From contig OY829542.1 of assembly GCA_963691705.1 (NCBI GenBank), forward strand, positions 51,191,002 through 51,255,001: a stretch of DNA of 64,000 nucleotides, written 5' to 3'. The notes under the pieces were generated by a model. The model worked only from the letters and a program-made list of their open reading frames with translations, was not told the DNA's origin and made no database searches. The number at the start of each line of letters is the position of its first letter. Position 1 is the first letter of the stretch. Origin of the DNA: Viola odorata (Eukaryota; Streptophyta; Magnoliopsida; Malpighiales; Violaceae). The translations under genes and the position numbers were made by a program. Below are positions 1-11,880 of the stretch, in pieces.

Positions 1-187
1 TATAAGAATGGGGGTAGAAATACAACTCATCACTGTCCACAAGGGTTTGTAGATTGTGTGGTAAGAGGATCGTCCACAGAGACCTCTAGGGCGACGTAGT
101 TTCTTGGTTGACTTCCTCGTCACTGGTTTTGATTGGGTGGACCTGAAAATTAAGACAAGAACAAAAGAGATAAAATGATTTAAAGTA

Positions 188-213
188 ATCTTGGTCAAAG
201 GTTTGGCCAAGAT
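188..213. repeat. 26-bp palindrome copy in LTR
   Basis: Left arm ATCTTGGTC, 8-nt spacer AAAGGTTT, right arm GGCCAAGAT; the arms pair with a single mismatch. The arm sequences, the spacer length and the GTTT end of the spacer all match the other copies in this element. Confidence 0.8.
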
Positions 214-1248
214 GGGGGGTCAAGATTGGTAAATCTGATAAAAGATAATTCCAGGTAAGGGCGATATGAGAGCTTCTGTTCTTATGATTCGATCACTGAT
301 TCAAGGATGTTCATCTCTTCATTCATAGTGCTGCTATAGAGTGGAGGTGCTCCTGTTCACTCTTGAGTTCCCTCCTCTGCAAATTACCCGGCGAGTGCTC
401 CCTTTCCTGATAATCCTAGCCAAGGGACACCTTGCTGGTTAAAGGGTTTATCCGTTTGGCTGCTGTCTTGAATGGTTGTTCGCTTCCTCAATGGTGTAGG
501 GGAAGACAACACCTAGGCCAAGTTGTCTCCCTATGGAAACCCTAGGTTGTCAATCTGGTCTTGGTCTAGATCACTTATTTCTTCTAGTATGACGCGAGAC
601 TAGTACCTACTTTACCTATCCGGTTGGGTGCTCCCACTCCTTCAAGGTTGGCTGCAACTCTTCTCTACTAGGGCACAAGAATGATCAAATCTTGTCTCTA
701 GTGAGTAAGCGATTTATTAAGCGTAAGAACTAAGCAAATACGAATCGATGAGAGTATTAGGAACGGTTTGATCTAACGAATCCATAAGAACGAAGCTCAT
801 CAACCCTTACCAAGAATAGGTGTTTAGCTACTCATACTCATAGATGAAAGATAAATAAATTTGTTTGCATAACTAAACAAATTCGAGAATTCCAAGGATT
901 AAATTCTGGAGCAAGAAATTTTATAGTGCAAATAAAAATAGAAGAAGAGAGAGTTCAATCCTTAGAGAGAGCAAGAGAGCTCAACTATATAGAGTTGAAA
1001 TTCCCTCGACCTATTCTAATTCAAACTCCTCCAAAATCTAAGGAGAAAGTAACAATGTTTTGAATTACAAAAGGAGTTTGCAATAATAAAAAATAGAAGG
1101 AGATCCTAAAAAGGATTCTTGAATTAATATCGTCTGATCCTTCTAAAAATGCTGGGCAGTTATAAATTGCCAGCCCGCAAGGCCCAAGCGAAAGGAGGCC
1201 CAAATGGTTGCCAACGCTGCTTGCTCAAGATCTCCCTTTCGCGGATGA

Positions 1249-1332
1249 GTCTTGGCCAAGCTCCCGGCCAAGACGATCTGGTATCGATACTTCGGTGCGC
1301 AAAGGGATCTTGGCCAAACTCTAGGCCAAGAT
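1249..1332. repeat. Two 26-bp palindrome copies, 32 bp apart, in LTR
   Basis: Copy 1 (1249–1274): arms GTCTTGGCC and GGCCAAGAC around AAGCTCCC, perfectly paired. Copy 2 (1307–1332): arms ATCTTGGCC and GGCCAAGAT around AAACTCTA, perfectly paired. Read on the opposite strand the spacers become GGGAGCTT and TAGAGTTT, which match the purine-then-YTT spacers of the other copies. These two are therefore the same family in reverse orientation. Confidence 0.85.
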
Positions 1333-1494
1333 GCTCTGAAAATCTACTCCAATGCTCATAGATCACAATCCTCCAATATCAAGCCTCCAAACCAGAACTG
1401 CCAAAGCAAGAGAAATTCAAGGAAAATCAATAGATTTACTACCCAGATAACAAGTAAATGGACAGTAAAAATATGATGAAATGCAATGCAATCA

Positions 1495-1508
1495 AATTCC
1501 CCACACTT
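1495..1508 (-). promoter_or_regulatory. Polypurine tract of the outer Athila-like element
   Basis: The minus strand reads AAGTGTGGGGAATT immediately before the TG that opens the LTR at 1494. A purine-rich run at this place primes plus-strand DNA synthesis in LTR retrotransposons. Similar CCACACTTA strings recur at about 2430 and 5064 in the same element, so the tract is called from its position next to the LTR start. Confidence 0.6.
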
Positions 1509-2526
1509 AAACCATGCTTGCCCCCAAGCATACAGACTCAAAGACACTCAAACAAAACAAAAACACAACAAAAACACAATAAAAACACAAACGACACCAG
1601 GACCCCCAGATTTCTTCTTTCGGTTGTTCACCCCTCCACTGAAGTCACCAAGACACTTCCCTAACCGACCCAATGCTAGACTAACAAGGACAAATCAATA
1701 ACCTAAACATACTCCATCCAAATGGTGTCAAGACATCCTGCTAGATTTTATTAGATAATGTATAGGGAACAAGACTCACCACAAATTTGAGTCCCACCGA
1801 TGTGTCGCTCTATCCAAACGTGCCTAAAGACTAGTGTCATTTAAATCACTTTGGCAAAAAAAAAATTTCTATGCCCTTTGAATTTTTTACAGGCATATCA
1901 CATAGACAAAGCGTTTTCTTTTTGGGCACCCAGAACTTCCACCTTTGCTATGATTGCCCTATGACATTCCAGCACTTTTTTATGTCTCACACTCAAACAG
2001 ATAGAACTAAGCACTCTCAAATCAAACACAGCAAGCCTTGTCACCCTAATGTTTATTAAGGTTCTAGCTAGATGTCCTTTCGACCATGTGGATAGCTAAT
2101 GTTTGGGTTACATTAGGTTATATGCCCCGTAGGCATTGATCAGGTTGCGTTCATTCACTTCCCTGTTACTATAGCATTGTTTCGCCTAAACAAGTGTCTA
2201 CATGTGGCTTCGGTGGTGGACTAAACAGCCTAGGCTTAAAATTTAGGTTTCCCGGTGTGCACTCAACAACACAGACTCAAACATACATAAAAAGAAGAAC
2301 AAAAAACATGTAAATAGCAGACTCACAAACTGGACAGACGCATGCAAGGAAAGAAATTTTTTTGCACAAGCAAACAACACATATGTACACATCAAAACAC
2401 ATAAATGAAGACACATGGTGGACACCTCCCCACACTTAGAAGACACAATGTCCTCATTGTGTGGAGAGAAACATAAAAATAGAAAGAAAAAAGGAAAGAA
2501 TAAACACGACCTGGGGGTAGGGCAAA
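1509..2526 (-). other. 3' untranslated region of the outer Athila-like element
   Basis: About 1 kb between the last extra-ORF codons and the polypurine tract. No credible coding sequence is seen on either strand; the short ORFs are low-complexity (K/T/N-rich) shadows. It is AC-rich on the plus strand and contains a duplicate of the CCCCACACTTA string (about 2428). Long non-coding 3' stretches are usual in Athila and Tat elements. Confidence 0.6.
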
Positions 2527-4734
2527 TCAGGTTGCTGGAGTGGGAGGATCTTGGCTGGTTGGTTGGCCTACTGGTTGGCCAATATCAGCAACTAGAGGAG
2601 GAGGATGTGGTGGTGGTCCTTGTGGAGCAAGAGGCGCAGGTGGCTGTTGTTGTTGAGCGAGTGCAGCTCTGCGGAAGAATGACAGCATGAAGTCCATTTT
2701 CTGATGTAGACTCGTGATGGCTTGCTGGACAGTGGTAATGGAGCTGTTCAAAGCTCTCATTCCTTCCAAAAAATCATTCAGGACCCCCAGCGTTTGCTTG
2801 TGGTTGGAGTCCATGGCCTTTCTATCTGCCTGTTGGTGGGCTACGAGTGCCTTTGCCCAGCGTGGCAACTCCTCGGCCTTATCTGCAGCAGGAGCCTCGC
2901 TTGACTTGTCTTGGGGCTTGTCTTGCCTAGATGGTCCAAGATAGCCTTCTGTTGTTCGAAGATGAGGAGTTGCTGGTCATGAAGTGTCGTGGCCCATGCT
3001 GGAGGGTCATCGACTGTGCGTGATGCAGTGTTGGGATCTTGGCCTGCGGTTTGGCCTAGATCCTCAACTGCAGGGTTGGTATTGGCCTGATGTTTGGCCT
3101 AGATCCTGGGCTGGAATGTCCTCTGCTGCATCTCCTAGGATAATGATGGGCTTCAGCTTGTATTTCCCATCATGCTTCCTCCAAAAAATGTGCTCCTCCA
3201 CCGGTGTAAAACCTGCGTTGCACTGAACAAACTCTCCTTCCAAATGGAAATATCCCATTTGGTCGAAAGCTTTCAAATCTAATATTTTAGGGGAGTAACA
3301 TTTGTGCAAGTTAGTAGTAGCAAGATCTAAATTTGTAGTTCGCACAGCCAACCAAGCAATCAATGATCCTAAAATCAGTTTAGAGATAGACTCACAAGCA
3401 TGCAATTGCTGAACCAAATAGAGACCTAAATTGACTCTCTTCTTGTGCAACATACACCAAAGCAAAAAGAGTTCAGATTTAGCCAAATTCCCTGAAACTT
3501 TTGTCTTCCCCGAAAGGTTGATAGACAAAGTTCTGTGGAGCATTCTAAGTGCAGGATTCTGAATCGTGTGTGCCTTAGAATTCCTATTAAAAACAACATC
3601 ACGGTCCCCAGTGACCTCTCTAAACACAGCAATTTTATCCTAATCAGTGGGATAATCAAACAAAGCATCATTAATATCAGCAAATCCTAACAAGGCATTA
3701 AACTCACTGATGGAAAAATGGGACCATTTATCACACACACGAAAATTGACCACTTCAGCTGCATTAAAATCAGGTCTGTCCCTACCCTTGCATACAATGT
3801 GGACTGATCAAACCAAAATGTGGAGTGAAACTCCAAACACAGCTCAGTATAAGCATCGCAGTCAACAGACATAAGGGGCACCCAACCAATAGCATGCACA
3901 AATTCTCTAATTCTATTCCCTAATGCCATTTGATCTAGAAAACTAAAATCGAGTTTAGCAAAAGCAGGAATATCGCAAGCATGCTTTTCAATTAATTTTG
4001 CCCTGAGGTCTGGTGTATCAAATTTCAACCAGCCTCTAAGTGTGTGCAGTGGTGGTAAAAGGGATACCTTAACAGTCTTGGCCGGAGTCTTGAATCTCGT
4101 CGTCCTCTTCATCATCTTCTTCCACCACCTTCTTCTTTTTCTTGTTTTTGGCAGTTGAAGGAGTGGCATTGGTTGTGGCTTTCTTAGGGTTTGAAGCTGC
4201 TTTCGCGGTGGCGACCTTTGACGATTCTGGGCCCTTCGCCGGCTTCTTTCCCCCCATTTTCTTACGCGCAACCTGCTTCACCCTGGTGGGCTTTTTCGGA
4301 GGTGCGGCGACAGTTACTTTCTCTACTGGAGGCGGCGACGAAGGTGGTTCTGTCGCGGTGGTCGGAGCTGGGTTTGTTGCTTCGACGGTCTCCATCTTCT
4401 TCTGCTTCCTCTTTTCTCTTCTCTCTGCCCGCTCATCTGCCGATTTCGGTATCGATAGTCTCATTCTTTTGGCCAGTGGAATGTCGTCGGAGTTCGTTTT
4501 GCTCACGGTGATGGCTCAGTCTCCTCCTCCGACTCTCTCCTTGGACTCAGCGGCCGCGTCGTCCTCACCGTCCACCTCGTCTTCATCAATGAGCATCTGG
4601 AGATGACGCTTCACCGAGGGCATTGCCTTGGACTGCGCAACGGGCGGTGCGACGGGCGGTGCTCTGCCTCTCAGGTCGTTGCTGGCTTCCGGGTTTAGGA
4701 GCTCAGATGAGTGGTTGGGATTTTCTGGGTTCAT
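2527..4734 (-). pseudogene. Athila-type extra ORF downstream of pol (env-like position), fragmented
   Basis: Minus-strand fragments at 4734–4516, 4506–4069, 4271–3687, 3627–3064 and 2868–2527 read as one broken protein. The start is acidic (LIDEDEVDGEDD), followed by a long lysine-rich segment (PKKATTNATPSTAKNKKKKK). The globular part (about 4010–3120, with RIREFVHAIGW, LEFHSTFWFDQS, RMLHRTLSINL and ILGSLIAWLAVRT) resembles the 'Arabidopsis retrotransposon ORF-1/ATHILA' and 'putative plant transposon protein' families. The tail (2868–2527) is probably coiled-coil and then P/Q-rich. No transmembrane segment or signal peptide stands out, so a true envelope function is not supported. At least three frame changes or stops separate the pieces. 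Two copies of the 26-bp palindrome lie at 3036–3104 and encode GQ-type repeats. Family assignment is from recall of motif style. Confidence 0.65.
3036..3104. repeat. Two 26-bp palindrome copies inside the extra ORF
   Basis: Copy 1 (3036–3061): ATCTTGGCC, spacer TGCGGTTT, GGCCTAGAT. Copy 2 (3079–3104): GTATTGGCC, spacer TGATGTTT, GGCCTAGAT. They are 17 bp apart. On the minus strand copy 2 encodes DLGQTSGQY at the end of an ORF fragment. A more degenerate relative lies at 2548–2573 (ATCTTGGCT, GGTTGGTT, GGCCTACTG) and encodes IGQPVGQP. Confidence 0.8.
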
Positions 4735-5230
4735 GATGGTGGGGAGAGAGGAAAGCTAGGGTTGTCATTTAGATTTGAGTGGGTTTGTGAGAGAGAAGGA
4801 CTGGGGTGACTGTTGATTTAGCTCTAGTGGTAACTCAATCGTGATTTGGTGGGTGATGAGTGGCAGAGTTGGGGGAGACAAAAAGTGTTTTGGCGGTTGG
4901 GATTTCCCACGCCCTTAATTAATTGTTTTGGAATTGTCCGCTTTCCAAATTAAAATTGACGGCGCGGACACGTGTCCCACTAACCCCAACAAAGCCCAGT
5001 TATTCTCAAAAGGGTCTAGGCCTAAGGTTTGGCCAAGCTCTAGGTCAATCCTCAGCAAAATTCCCACACTTAATTTCATGCGCAAAATTAAAACGACCCA
5101 GCGAAATCAAATGGAACAAAAATTCCGAAAACAAATCAGATGACAAGAAATGAAAGAAATAACAAAAGCATGGGTTGCCTCCCATGTAGCGCCCTTATTT
5201 AACGTCCTAGGCTTGACTTTATTCATGTCT
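4735..5230 (-). other. Spacer between integrase and the extra ORF, with a palindrome copy
   Basis: About 500 bp with no credible coding sequence. It contains a 26-bp palindrome copy at 5014–5039 (GTCTAGGCC, spacer TAAGGTTT, GGCCAAGCT) and a CCCACACTTA string at 5062 that echoes the polypurine tract. In Athila elements such a spacer separates pol from the third ORF. Confidence 0.55.
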
Positions 5231-6270
5231 TCACTTGTCGATTGGTGGCACATCCACCTTTTCTTTGCTCTTTTCTTCTTGGAATCCTTCGAAGAATGGC
5301 TTCAATCTCTGTCCGTTCACTTTGAGCTCGGTACCTATGCTTTCATTCCTAATATCTACTGCACCATGTGGGTAAATATTAGTAATAACAAATGGGCCTT
5401 CCCATTTTGTTTTTAATTTTTCAGGAAATAATTTGAAACGAGAATTATAAAGAAGAACCTTCTCCCCTGTGTAGAGAGGTTTTCCCATAATTCTTTTATC
5501 ATGATAATTTTTCATCCTGATTTTGACAATTAACTGGTTGTCATAGGCTTGATCTCTCAATTCTTCTAGCTCATGAATTTGTAGCTTTCTTTCTTTTCTA
5601 GCTTGGTCATAAATCATGTTGCATTTCCTTATAGCCCAATATGCCTTGTGTTGCAGTCCCACTGGCAAGTGGCAGGCCTTCCCATAGACCAACTTGTATG
5701 GCGTCATGCCAATTGAGCTTTTGTAGGCCGTCCTATAGGCCCATAATGTGTCATCTAAACGCTAGCTCCAATCGCGTCTGTCTAGGTCTACTGTCTTGGC
5801 CAAGATCGACTTCACCTCCCTATTTGAGACTTCTGCTTGGCCATTGGATTGAGGGTGATAGGCTGTAGATACTCTATGTGTGATGCCATATTTCCTGAAA
5901 AGTGAAGAAATAATCTTGTTGCAGAAATGTGTTCCTCGATCACTGATGATTCCTCGAGGAATTCCAAATCTGTTCAAGATGTTAGACTTTATAAAAGAAA
6001 TCACAGTTCTAGCATCATCATTTTTAGTGGCTTTTGCCTCTACCCATTTTGATACATAATCCACAGCCAATAAAATATATCTGTTACCAAAAGAAGTTGG
6101 GAAAGGTCCCATAAAATCAATGCCCCATATGTCAAATATTTCACATGAAAGAATAAAGTTCATAGGCATTTCATTTTGGGAGCTAATATTTCCTACTTTT
6201 TGGTATGCTGGACACGTTTTACAAAAGAGAAAACTGTCCTGAAAAATTATTGGCCAATAAAAACCAGATC
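5231..6270 (-). pseudogene. Integrase (catalytic core and C-terminal domain), outer element
   Basis: The minus-strand reading begins at about 6270 with GSGFYWP. It runs through the integrase core with [11 protein letters not shown], then [39 protein letters not shown] and KSILAKTV. Here the catalytic Asp residues are in GIDFMG and SDRGTHF and the Glu is in GQAEV. The C-terminal part (5707–5231) has [24 protein letters not shown] and [12 protein letters not shown] stop near 5764 separates the two ORFs. The zinc-binding HHCC domain that should precede GFYWP is absent, because the inner element and a deletion replaced it. Integrase would insert the cDNA into the genome; this copy cannot be active. 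Confidence 0.9.
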
Positions 6271-8277
6271 CGCCCAAAGAGCGTCGTTAAGCTTCAAACT
6301 CCAATCCTTGCGGGATTGGTTGACCGTCTTTTCTAAAATTGACTTGATCTCACGGTTTGATACCTCAGCTTGACCGTTGGTCTGCGGGTGGTAAGCTGTG
6401 GAGACTTGATGCTTGACTCCATACTGCTTGAGCAAGTTGCTGATGACCCTGTTACAGAAGTGGGTTCCCCGGTCACTAATGAGGGCTCGTGGGGCTCCAA
6501 ACCTGCTAAAAATACGAGAGCGAAGGAAAGCTGCAACCACTTTGGAATCATCAGTCCTGGTCGCCTTAGCCTCAACCCATTTAGAAACGTAGTCAACCGC
6601 TAAGAGGATATATATGTTTCCATATGAGTTGGGGAAGGGACCCATAAAATCAATACCCCAGATATCGAATATTTCACAAGCGATAATACCTGTGAGCGAC
6701 ATCTGGTTTCGGGCACCAATATTACCTGTACACTGACAGCGCGGGCAAGCCGCACAGAATATGTAGCTATCTTTAAAAATTGAAGGCCAGTAGAGTCCTG
6801 CTTCCAGAACTTTCAGGGCTGTCTTCTTTGCCGCAAAGTGGCCGCCCTCTGTTGAAGAGTGACAGAACCTGAGAATGGAAGGGATCTCATCGGTGGTGAC
6901 GCATCTTCGAATGATTTGGTCCGAGCAGAACTTCCAAAGGTAGGGACTATCCCAAATGTAGGACCTGGATTGTCTCCTGATACGATTCTGTTCAGAAGGG
7001 GAGGAATCTGCCGGAAAATGACCTGTGGCAACGAAATTAGCAATATCAGTAAACCAGGGGTACTCGATGGCTTGGGCAAGACAAAGCTGTTCATCAGGGA
7101 AAGTGTCCCGAATAGGAATAAGCAAGTCATCTATCTGGACAGACAGGCGGCTCAGGTGGTCAGCTACGAAATTCTCAGTGTCTTTCTTGTCTTTGATCTC
7201 GAGGTTGAACTCCTGAAGTAGAAGTATCCACTGGATAAGGCGAGGTTTGGCATCTAGCTTGGTCAAGAGGCAGCGGAGTGCGACATGGTCTGAAAAGACA
7301 GTCACTTTTGTTCCCAAAAGGTACTGCCAGAATTTATCTAAGGCAAAGACCACGGCGAGGAGCTCCTTCTCTGTAGTTGTGTAATTTCGTTGGGCAACAT
7401 CCATGAGTTTTGAGGCATAGTAGATGACATAAACCTCTCGGTCTTTCTTTTGTCCTAATACAGCTCCCAAGGCATTATTGCTCGCATCACACATAATTTC
7501 GAACGGAAGAGTCCAGTCTAGTGCGCGAATAATGAGGGCTGAGATCAGCTTCTGCTTGAGGAGGTTGAACGCGGCTTTACAGTTCCCGTCGAAGATGAAT
7601 TCAGCGTCTCGACCAAGCAGCTGGCACATTGGCTGCGTGATCTTGGAAAAGTCCTTGATGAATCTCCTGTAGAAACCTGCATGACCAAGAAACGAACGTA
7701 CCTCACGTACACAAGTAGGATACGGTAAAGACTCAATTACCTCGATTTTCGCTTTGTCCACCTCAATCCCTTTGCGAGAAACGATGTGTCCTAAAATCAG
7801 TCCCTGATCTACCATAAAGTGACACTTCTCGTAATTGAGAACGAGGTTAGTTTCAACACATCTCTGTAAAACTTTTCGTAGAGTGAGTAAGCATTCAGGA
7901 AAAGAATTACCGTAGACTGTGAAATCGTCCATAAATACCTCAATTCCATGTTCGATGAGCTCGAAGAAGATACTGATCATACAACGCTGGAATATGGCAG
8001 GTGCGTTGCAAAGACCAAAGGGCATCCTTCTGTAAGCGAATGTACCGAAGGGGCAGGTGAAGGTGGTCTTGTCTTGATCGTCTAGGGCAACCGGTATATG
8101 ATGAAATCCTGAGTAGCCATCGAGGCAGCAGTTGTGCGTCTTTCCAGCCAAGCGTTCGAGCATCTGGTCAATGAACGGCAGGGGGAAGTGGTCCTTCCTC
8201 GTGGCAGCGTTTAACCGACGGTAATCGATGCAAACGCGCCATCCATTCTGAACGCGTGTGGGAATCTGTTCACCATT
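6271..8277 (-). pseudogene. RT–RNase H–integrase of the inner element
   Basis: The largest open frame of the region is 8163–6247 (638 codons). RT motifs seen include [28 protein letters not shown], the catalytic [10 protein letters not shown] and [13 protein letters not shown]. RNase H follows with [15 protein letters not shown] and [17 protein letters not shown]. The integrase zinc finger ([15 protein letters not shown], then CPRC) and core ([30 protein letters not shown]) come last. A TAG stop at about 8278 separates this frame from the upstream RT start. The frame ends in chimeric codons at about 6270, where inner sequence stops and outer sequence starts. It is a good reference for what the outer pol should contain. 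Confidence 0.9.
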
Positions 8278-9900
8278 CTATCCCGTGGTGATAGTGATAC
8301 CGGTCTTCTTTGGAACTACTTGAATCGGGCTGACCCAAGTACTATCCGAGATGGGGTAGATCACACCAGCATCGAGGAGCTTCAATATTTCCTTCTTAAC
8401 GACCTCCATCATTGGTGGGTTAAGACGACGCTGTGGTTGACGAACTGACTTGCAAGCATCGTCTAGGTGTATCCGATGTGTGCACAGGGCTGGAGACAGT
8501 CCCTTGATATCCGAAATAGTCCATCCAATAACCCTCTTGTATTCCTTCAGTAGGGCAACTAGAGCGGTCGCTTCTTCCGTGTCAAGTTTGCTGGAGATGA
8601 TTACGGGTAGGGATTCGTTGGCACCAAGGTAAGCATACTTCAAGTGCTTGGGCAAGACCTTGAGTTCCAGATTCGGTGCCTGCACAATAGAAGGAGGGAG
8701 CTTAGTGTATTCAGAGGGCAAAAGAGTTACTACCATCTTGAAGGGAGAATGAGGAGTGGTTTCCAAGACAGAAATGATCTCTCGCAGAGCTGGAGGGGTG
8801 ATAAATTTGGATTCTAGATTTCGCATCTCCGCAAAGTTGACACTATTGGCTAGGGCAAGCTGTAGAGGATCCATAGAAAATAAGTCAGTGATTTCCTCAA
8901 CATCCGGGTCAACAATATCAATAAAATTGAGACTAGAAAACTCAGAAGGGAAACGCATGGCATCAGTCATGCTAAATCGGATAATCTGTCCATCAAACTC
9001 GAGTGTAATCGAAGCATCATAGACGTCTATCTTCGCACCTGCGATCCTGAGGAAGGGTCGGCCCAGCAGAACATCGGAGGATTTGGTGCCTTGTTCGTTT
9101 TCCATGTTGATCACATAAAAGTCGGCCGAAAAGAGTAGGTTGCCAACTTGGATTAGGACATCTTCAATGATCCCTTCTAGATAGATTATTGATCGATCTG
9201 CCAACTGGATGACGACTCTAGTTGGCCGCAGTGGTCCAAGTTCCAGCTGAGTGTATATCGTCAAGGGCAAGACGTTGATACCTGCACTTAAGTCATACAT
9301 AGCTTTACCAATATCAGTACCTCCGAGCTTGCAGGGAATTGTAAACATTCCTGGATCTGCACACTTTGGAGGGATTTTTCTTTGGATAACAGCAGAAACA
9401 TTAACACCCACGCTAATTTTGTTCGCGCTAGCCAATTTACTTTTGTTAGTGCATAAGGATTTCAGAAACTTAGCATATCGTGGAATATTCTTAATAACCT
9501 GCATAAGTGGAATGTTAATTTGGACTTTACTGAATAAGTCAAAAATTTCTTTCTCTTCTTTATCCTTTTTCTTTTTGACTAACCTGTGTGGAAACGGAGG
9601 CTCGAGAACCTTGATGATGAATTTGTCAGAGAATTCAGAATTCTCGTCATGCTTAATTGGCGTACCTGGTTTCCTAGAAGTGTAAACCTTCTTTTCATTT
9701 TCAGCAGTGACCTCAACGTCCTCAACCACGGGGGTGGGGTCAGGGAGCTCAGCTTCTCGGGCAAGCGGCTGACGGTCAGGTAACTGCGTACCACTGCGGA
9801 GATTTATGGCGTAAGCTCTATGCTTAGGATTAGCTTCCGGTTGTGGTGGTAATCGTCCTCCATTCTTCAGCTCCTTCACTTCGGAAGATAAGGCAGCCAA
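8278..9900 (-). pseudogene. Gag C-terminus, retropepsin and RT start of the inner element
   Basis: This 540-codon frame starts in the proline-rich gag/protease linker (NLRSGTQLPDRQPLA). It has an aspartic-protease region with MYDLSAGINVLPLTIYTQL (family norm DLGASIN), IQLADRSIIYLEG and the flap-like DVLLGRPFLR. It ends in the start of RT with CTHRIHLDDACKSVRQPQRR, LNPPMMEVVKKEILKLLDAGVIYPI and WVSPIQVVPKK, interrupted by a stop at 8278. Protease would cleave the gag-pol polyprotein. The active-site triplet reads D-L-S rather than the D-S/T/L-G expected, so activity is doubtful even without the stops. Confidence 0.85.
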
Positions 9901-10035
9901 CTGTTTTTGTATATCAATAACAAGATGTCGTAAACTAGGCTCCTCAGCAGCTGGGGGAGGGAATCCTATCTGCCCCTATGGAGCTTGGTATTAGTGCTGC
10001 TGATTGTTATTGTAGTTGGGCCGAGGCTTGAAATT

Positions 10036-11035
10036 CTAGAGGTTGAAGGGCGGCTGCTGTTGATTCTGGAATGGATTTTGTGGCTGCATCTGGTTCGGCA
10101 TAGGTTGCTGCTGATTATTGTTGCCATAGCTCAAGTTCGGGTAGCGCCAACCATTGAGGTAATTCTGAGTATACGAATCTTGTTTCCTGGGGGCTCCATT
10201 ATAGTTCCCAATAGCGTTCACATCCACTTCATCTGCAATATGCGGACAGGTGTTCGTGGGGTGGTCAGTAAAGTTACAGATGCCACAGGCTTTGATCTGC
10301 ACGGGCTGACCGCTGGTCATATTCTGGATCATTCCCATAAGGGTGGAGAGTTGGTTCTCTATAGCAACAGATCGAGCGTCATGAGTGGTAGGAGTTAGCT
10401 GGTCCAATGGTACAGCGTTCTTAGCCATACGCTCTAAAAGGGTTTTTGCGTTTTCCGGAGTTAGGGCAAGCATATCACCGTTGCTGGCAGCATCAATCAA
10501 TTCTTTGCTTCGCCCTCGCAATCCCTCGTGGAAATACCCAAGGAGAGCGTGGTCAGGAATGTTGTGCGAGGGACAAAGATTCTGTATCTTTTTGAACCAG
10601 TTGCGAGCGTCATCTTCAAGCGACCACATGAACGCCCTAAGCTTAGCTTGATTGATGTCCACTTCTGGGGGGTTTTAGAGCTTCACAAACGGTATGGAGT
10701 TGCTAGAGATGTCGGAGGGCACTTTCTCTAGGGATCCCATGGAACTTGGGTAAGTAGTGTAGGACGGAGGATTTGATAATCCAATCATGAGCAATAGTAG
10801 GCCATGCGATGCACCCAGTAGTGGTCTCGGCGGTAGCATTCAGTTCCGAGATGCAGGGATTGACGACAACTTCGCCATCCCCACCTTCACCGTTGTCAGC
10901 TATAGCGCGATGTTCGGGGTTTAGGTTGTCTTCAACGTCTCGATCTAGCTGATCGATGTAGGCAGATTGTTCCAAAGTATCAGGGGGGTTCAGGTAGATT
11001 CGATGTAGGAGCTGCAGATTGATGTTGCTTAGCAA
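10036..11035 (-). pseudogene. Gag capsid and zinc knuckle of the inner element
   Basis: Two frames, 11035–10703 and 10662–10036, are split by a stop near 10677. The first has the capsid start (SSVLHYLPKFHGIPRESALRHL). The second has the retrotransposon-gag fold (LRAFMWSLEDDARNWF, HNIPDHALLGYFHEGLRGRSKELIDAASNG) and a zinc-knuckle-like CGICNFTDHPTNTC, then a Q/N/P-rich tail. Gag would form the virus-like particle that packages element RNA in the cytoplasm. The gap 9901–10035 joins it to the protease frame with further stops. Confidence 0.85.
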
Positions 11036-11040
11036 GTTTG

Positions 11041-11880
11041 CGAGCTAATAGTTCTGTTCTCCGGATTTCTGGGGGATACCAGGTTTCTAGTCAGGACCAG
11101 TATGGTTATCTGCTTTACCCTGCAGCTTCGCGTTAGGTATAACTACAAGGACGATTATAATACTCTAGTTCAATTAATAGGTGATCAAGCTAATAATTAA
11201 CCTAGGTAAATTGACAATTAATCATCGAACAAGAAAGATACCAACACAGAATTTATGAGGTATGATTTGACCTCACGGCTTCCCTTGCAACCTTCAATCG
11301 ACTCTTACCAAGAACAAAAAGACTTAGCCGCACATATTAATAATAAAAACAAATAAATAATTAAGTTGCATAATTAAAATAGAAGAGATGGAGAAGAAGA
11401 AATCTTATTAATTACCGGCCAGAGCAACTGCTCCGGTTTATTGGAGAGAAAAACAAAGATGCCGAAGGCAGTGGTGACGCTAAAGGTTCAGCGGGGGAGA
11501 AGAAGAGAAGAAGATGATAAAACCTAATTACTAAAAGTATTTATAGAAAAATTACAAATTAATTTCCTATTCCGATTTGAATTCAACTCCCCATTGGACT
11601 TCTGCTGCGATTGGGACTTCTGGAGTATTAATCCGATATTTTTCTTTGATGCGCTGGTTTCCTTTCCTCGCTAGGACACTGCTGCCCTTCGCGAACGTCC
11701 AACTGCTCGGCCTAGCTGCTCTATTACTTCCAAACAGTGATAGAAAAACGTCCTTTTCGTACTTTCCTCTCAATTCGCCCAAATCTGTAAAAAGTGAGTA
11801 AACATAGCAACATAAGTAGCATCATGATCTAAAAAGGCATACAAAAGAGGGCGGAATTATGGACATAAAACCCTCTATCA
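11041..11880 (-). repeat. 5' LTR and leader of the inner element
   Basis: The minus-strand start TGATAGAGGGTTTTATGTCC at 11880 resembles the start of the outer LTR (TGATTGCATTGC). The region is AT-rich with no credible coding sequence. The LTR 3' border and primer-binding site could not be fixed: a string TGGTATCCCCC lies on the minus strand near 11080 and shares only its first seven bases with the initiator-tRNA-type site. No 26-bp palindrome was found here, unlike in the outer LTR. Confidence 0.55.

Larger units (their letters stand above)
1..1494 (-). repeat. 3' LTR of the outer Athila-like element (incomplete at window edge)
   Basis: On the minus strand the LTR opens with TGATTGCATTGC directly after a G-rich polypurine tract. 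It runs off the left edge of the window, so the closing CA and the target-site duplication are not visible. Near the left end, the minus-strand text (positions about 110–50) contains GTCTCTGTGGACGATCC, which resembles the U5 ends of many plant Ty3 LTRs. At least 1.49 kb long, it fits the long LTRs of Athila elements. It holds three copies of the 26-bp palindrome (188–213, 1249–1274, 1307–1332). No ORF inside it is credible. Confidence 0.75.
6271..11880 (-). mobile_element. Inner Ty3/gypsy (Athila-like) element inserted in the outer integrase, 3'-truncated
   Basis: The minus-strand text opens at 11880 with TGATAGAGGGTTTTATG, placed right after outer RNase H codons ending IVNY. It continues as LTR, leader, gag, protease, RT, RNase H and integrase, stopping at NDALWA near 6272. 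There it switches to the outer integrase (GSGFYWP). The C-terminal integrase, any third ORF, the polypurine tract and the 3' LTR of the inner element are absent, and about 110 codons of outer integrase are missing at the same joint. One deletion spanning the inner 3' end and the adjacent outer sequence explains both losses. Several stop codons make it inactive. Confidence 0.85.

Noticed and set aside
2415..2690. Plus-strand ORF over the Athila extra ORF (and similar ones at 4142–4606)
   Set aside because: Antisense shadow of the minus-strand P/Q- and K-rich reading frame, with no family motif.
2527..4734. Functional envelope gene in the Athila-like element
   Set aside because: The position is env-like, but no signal peptide or transmembrane segment is visible, and the frame is broken several times.
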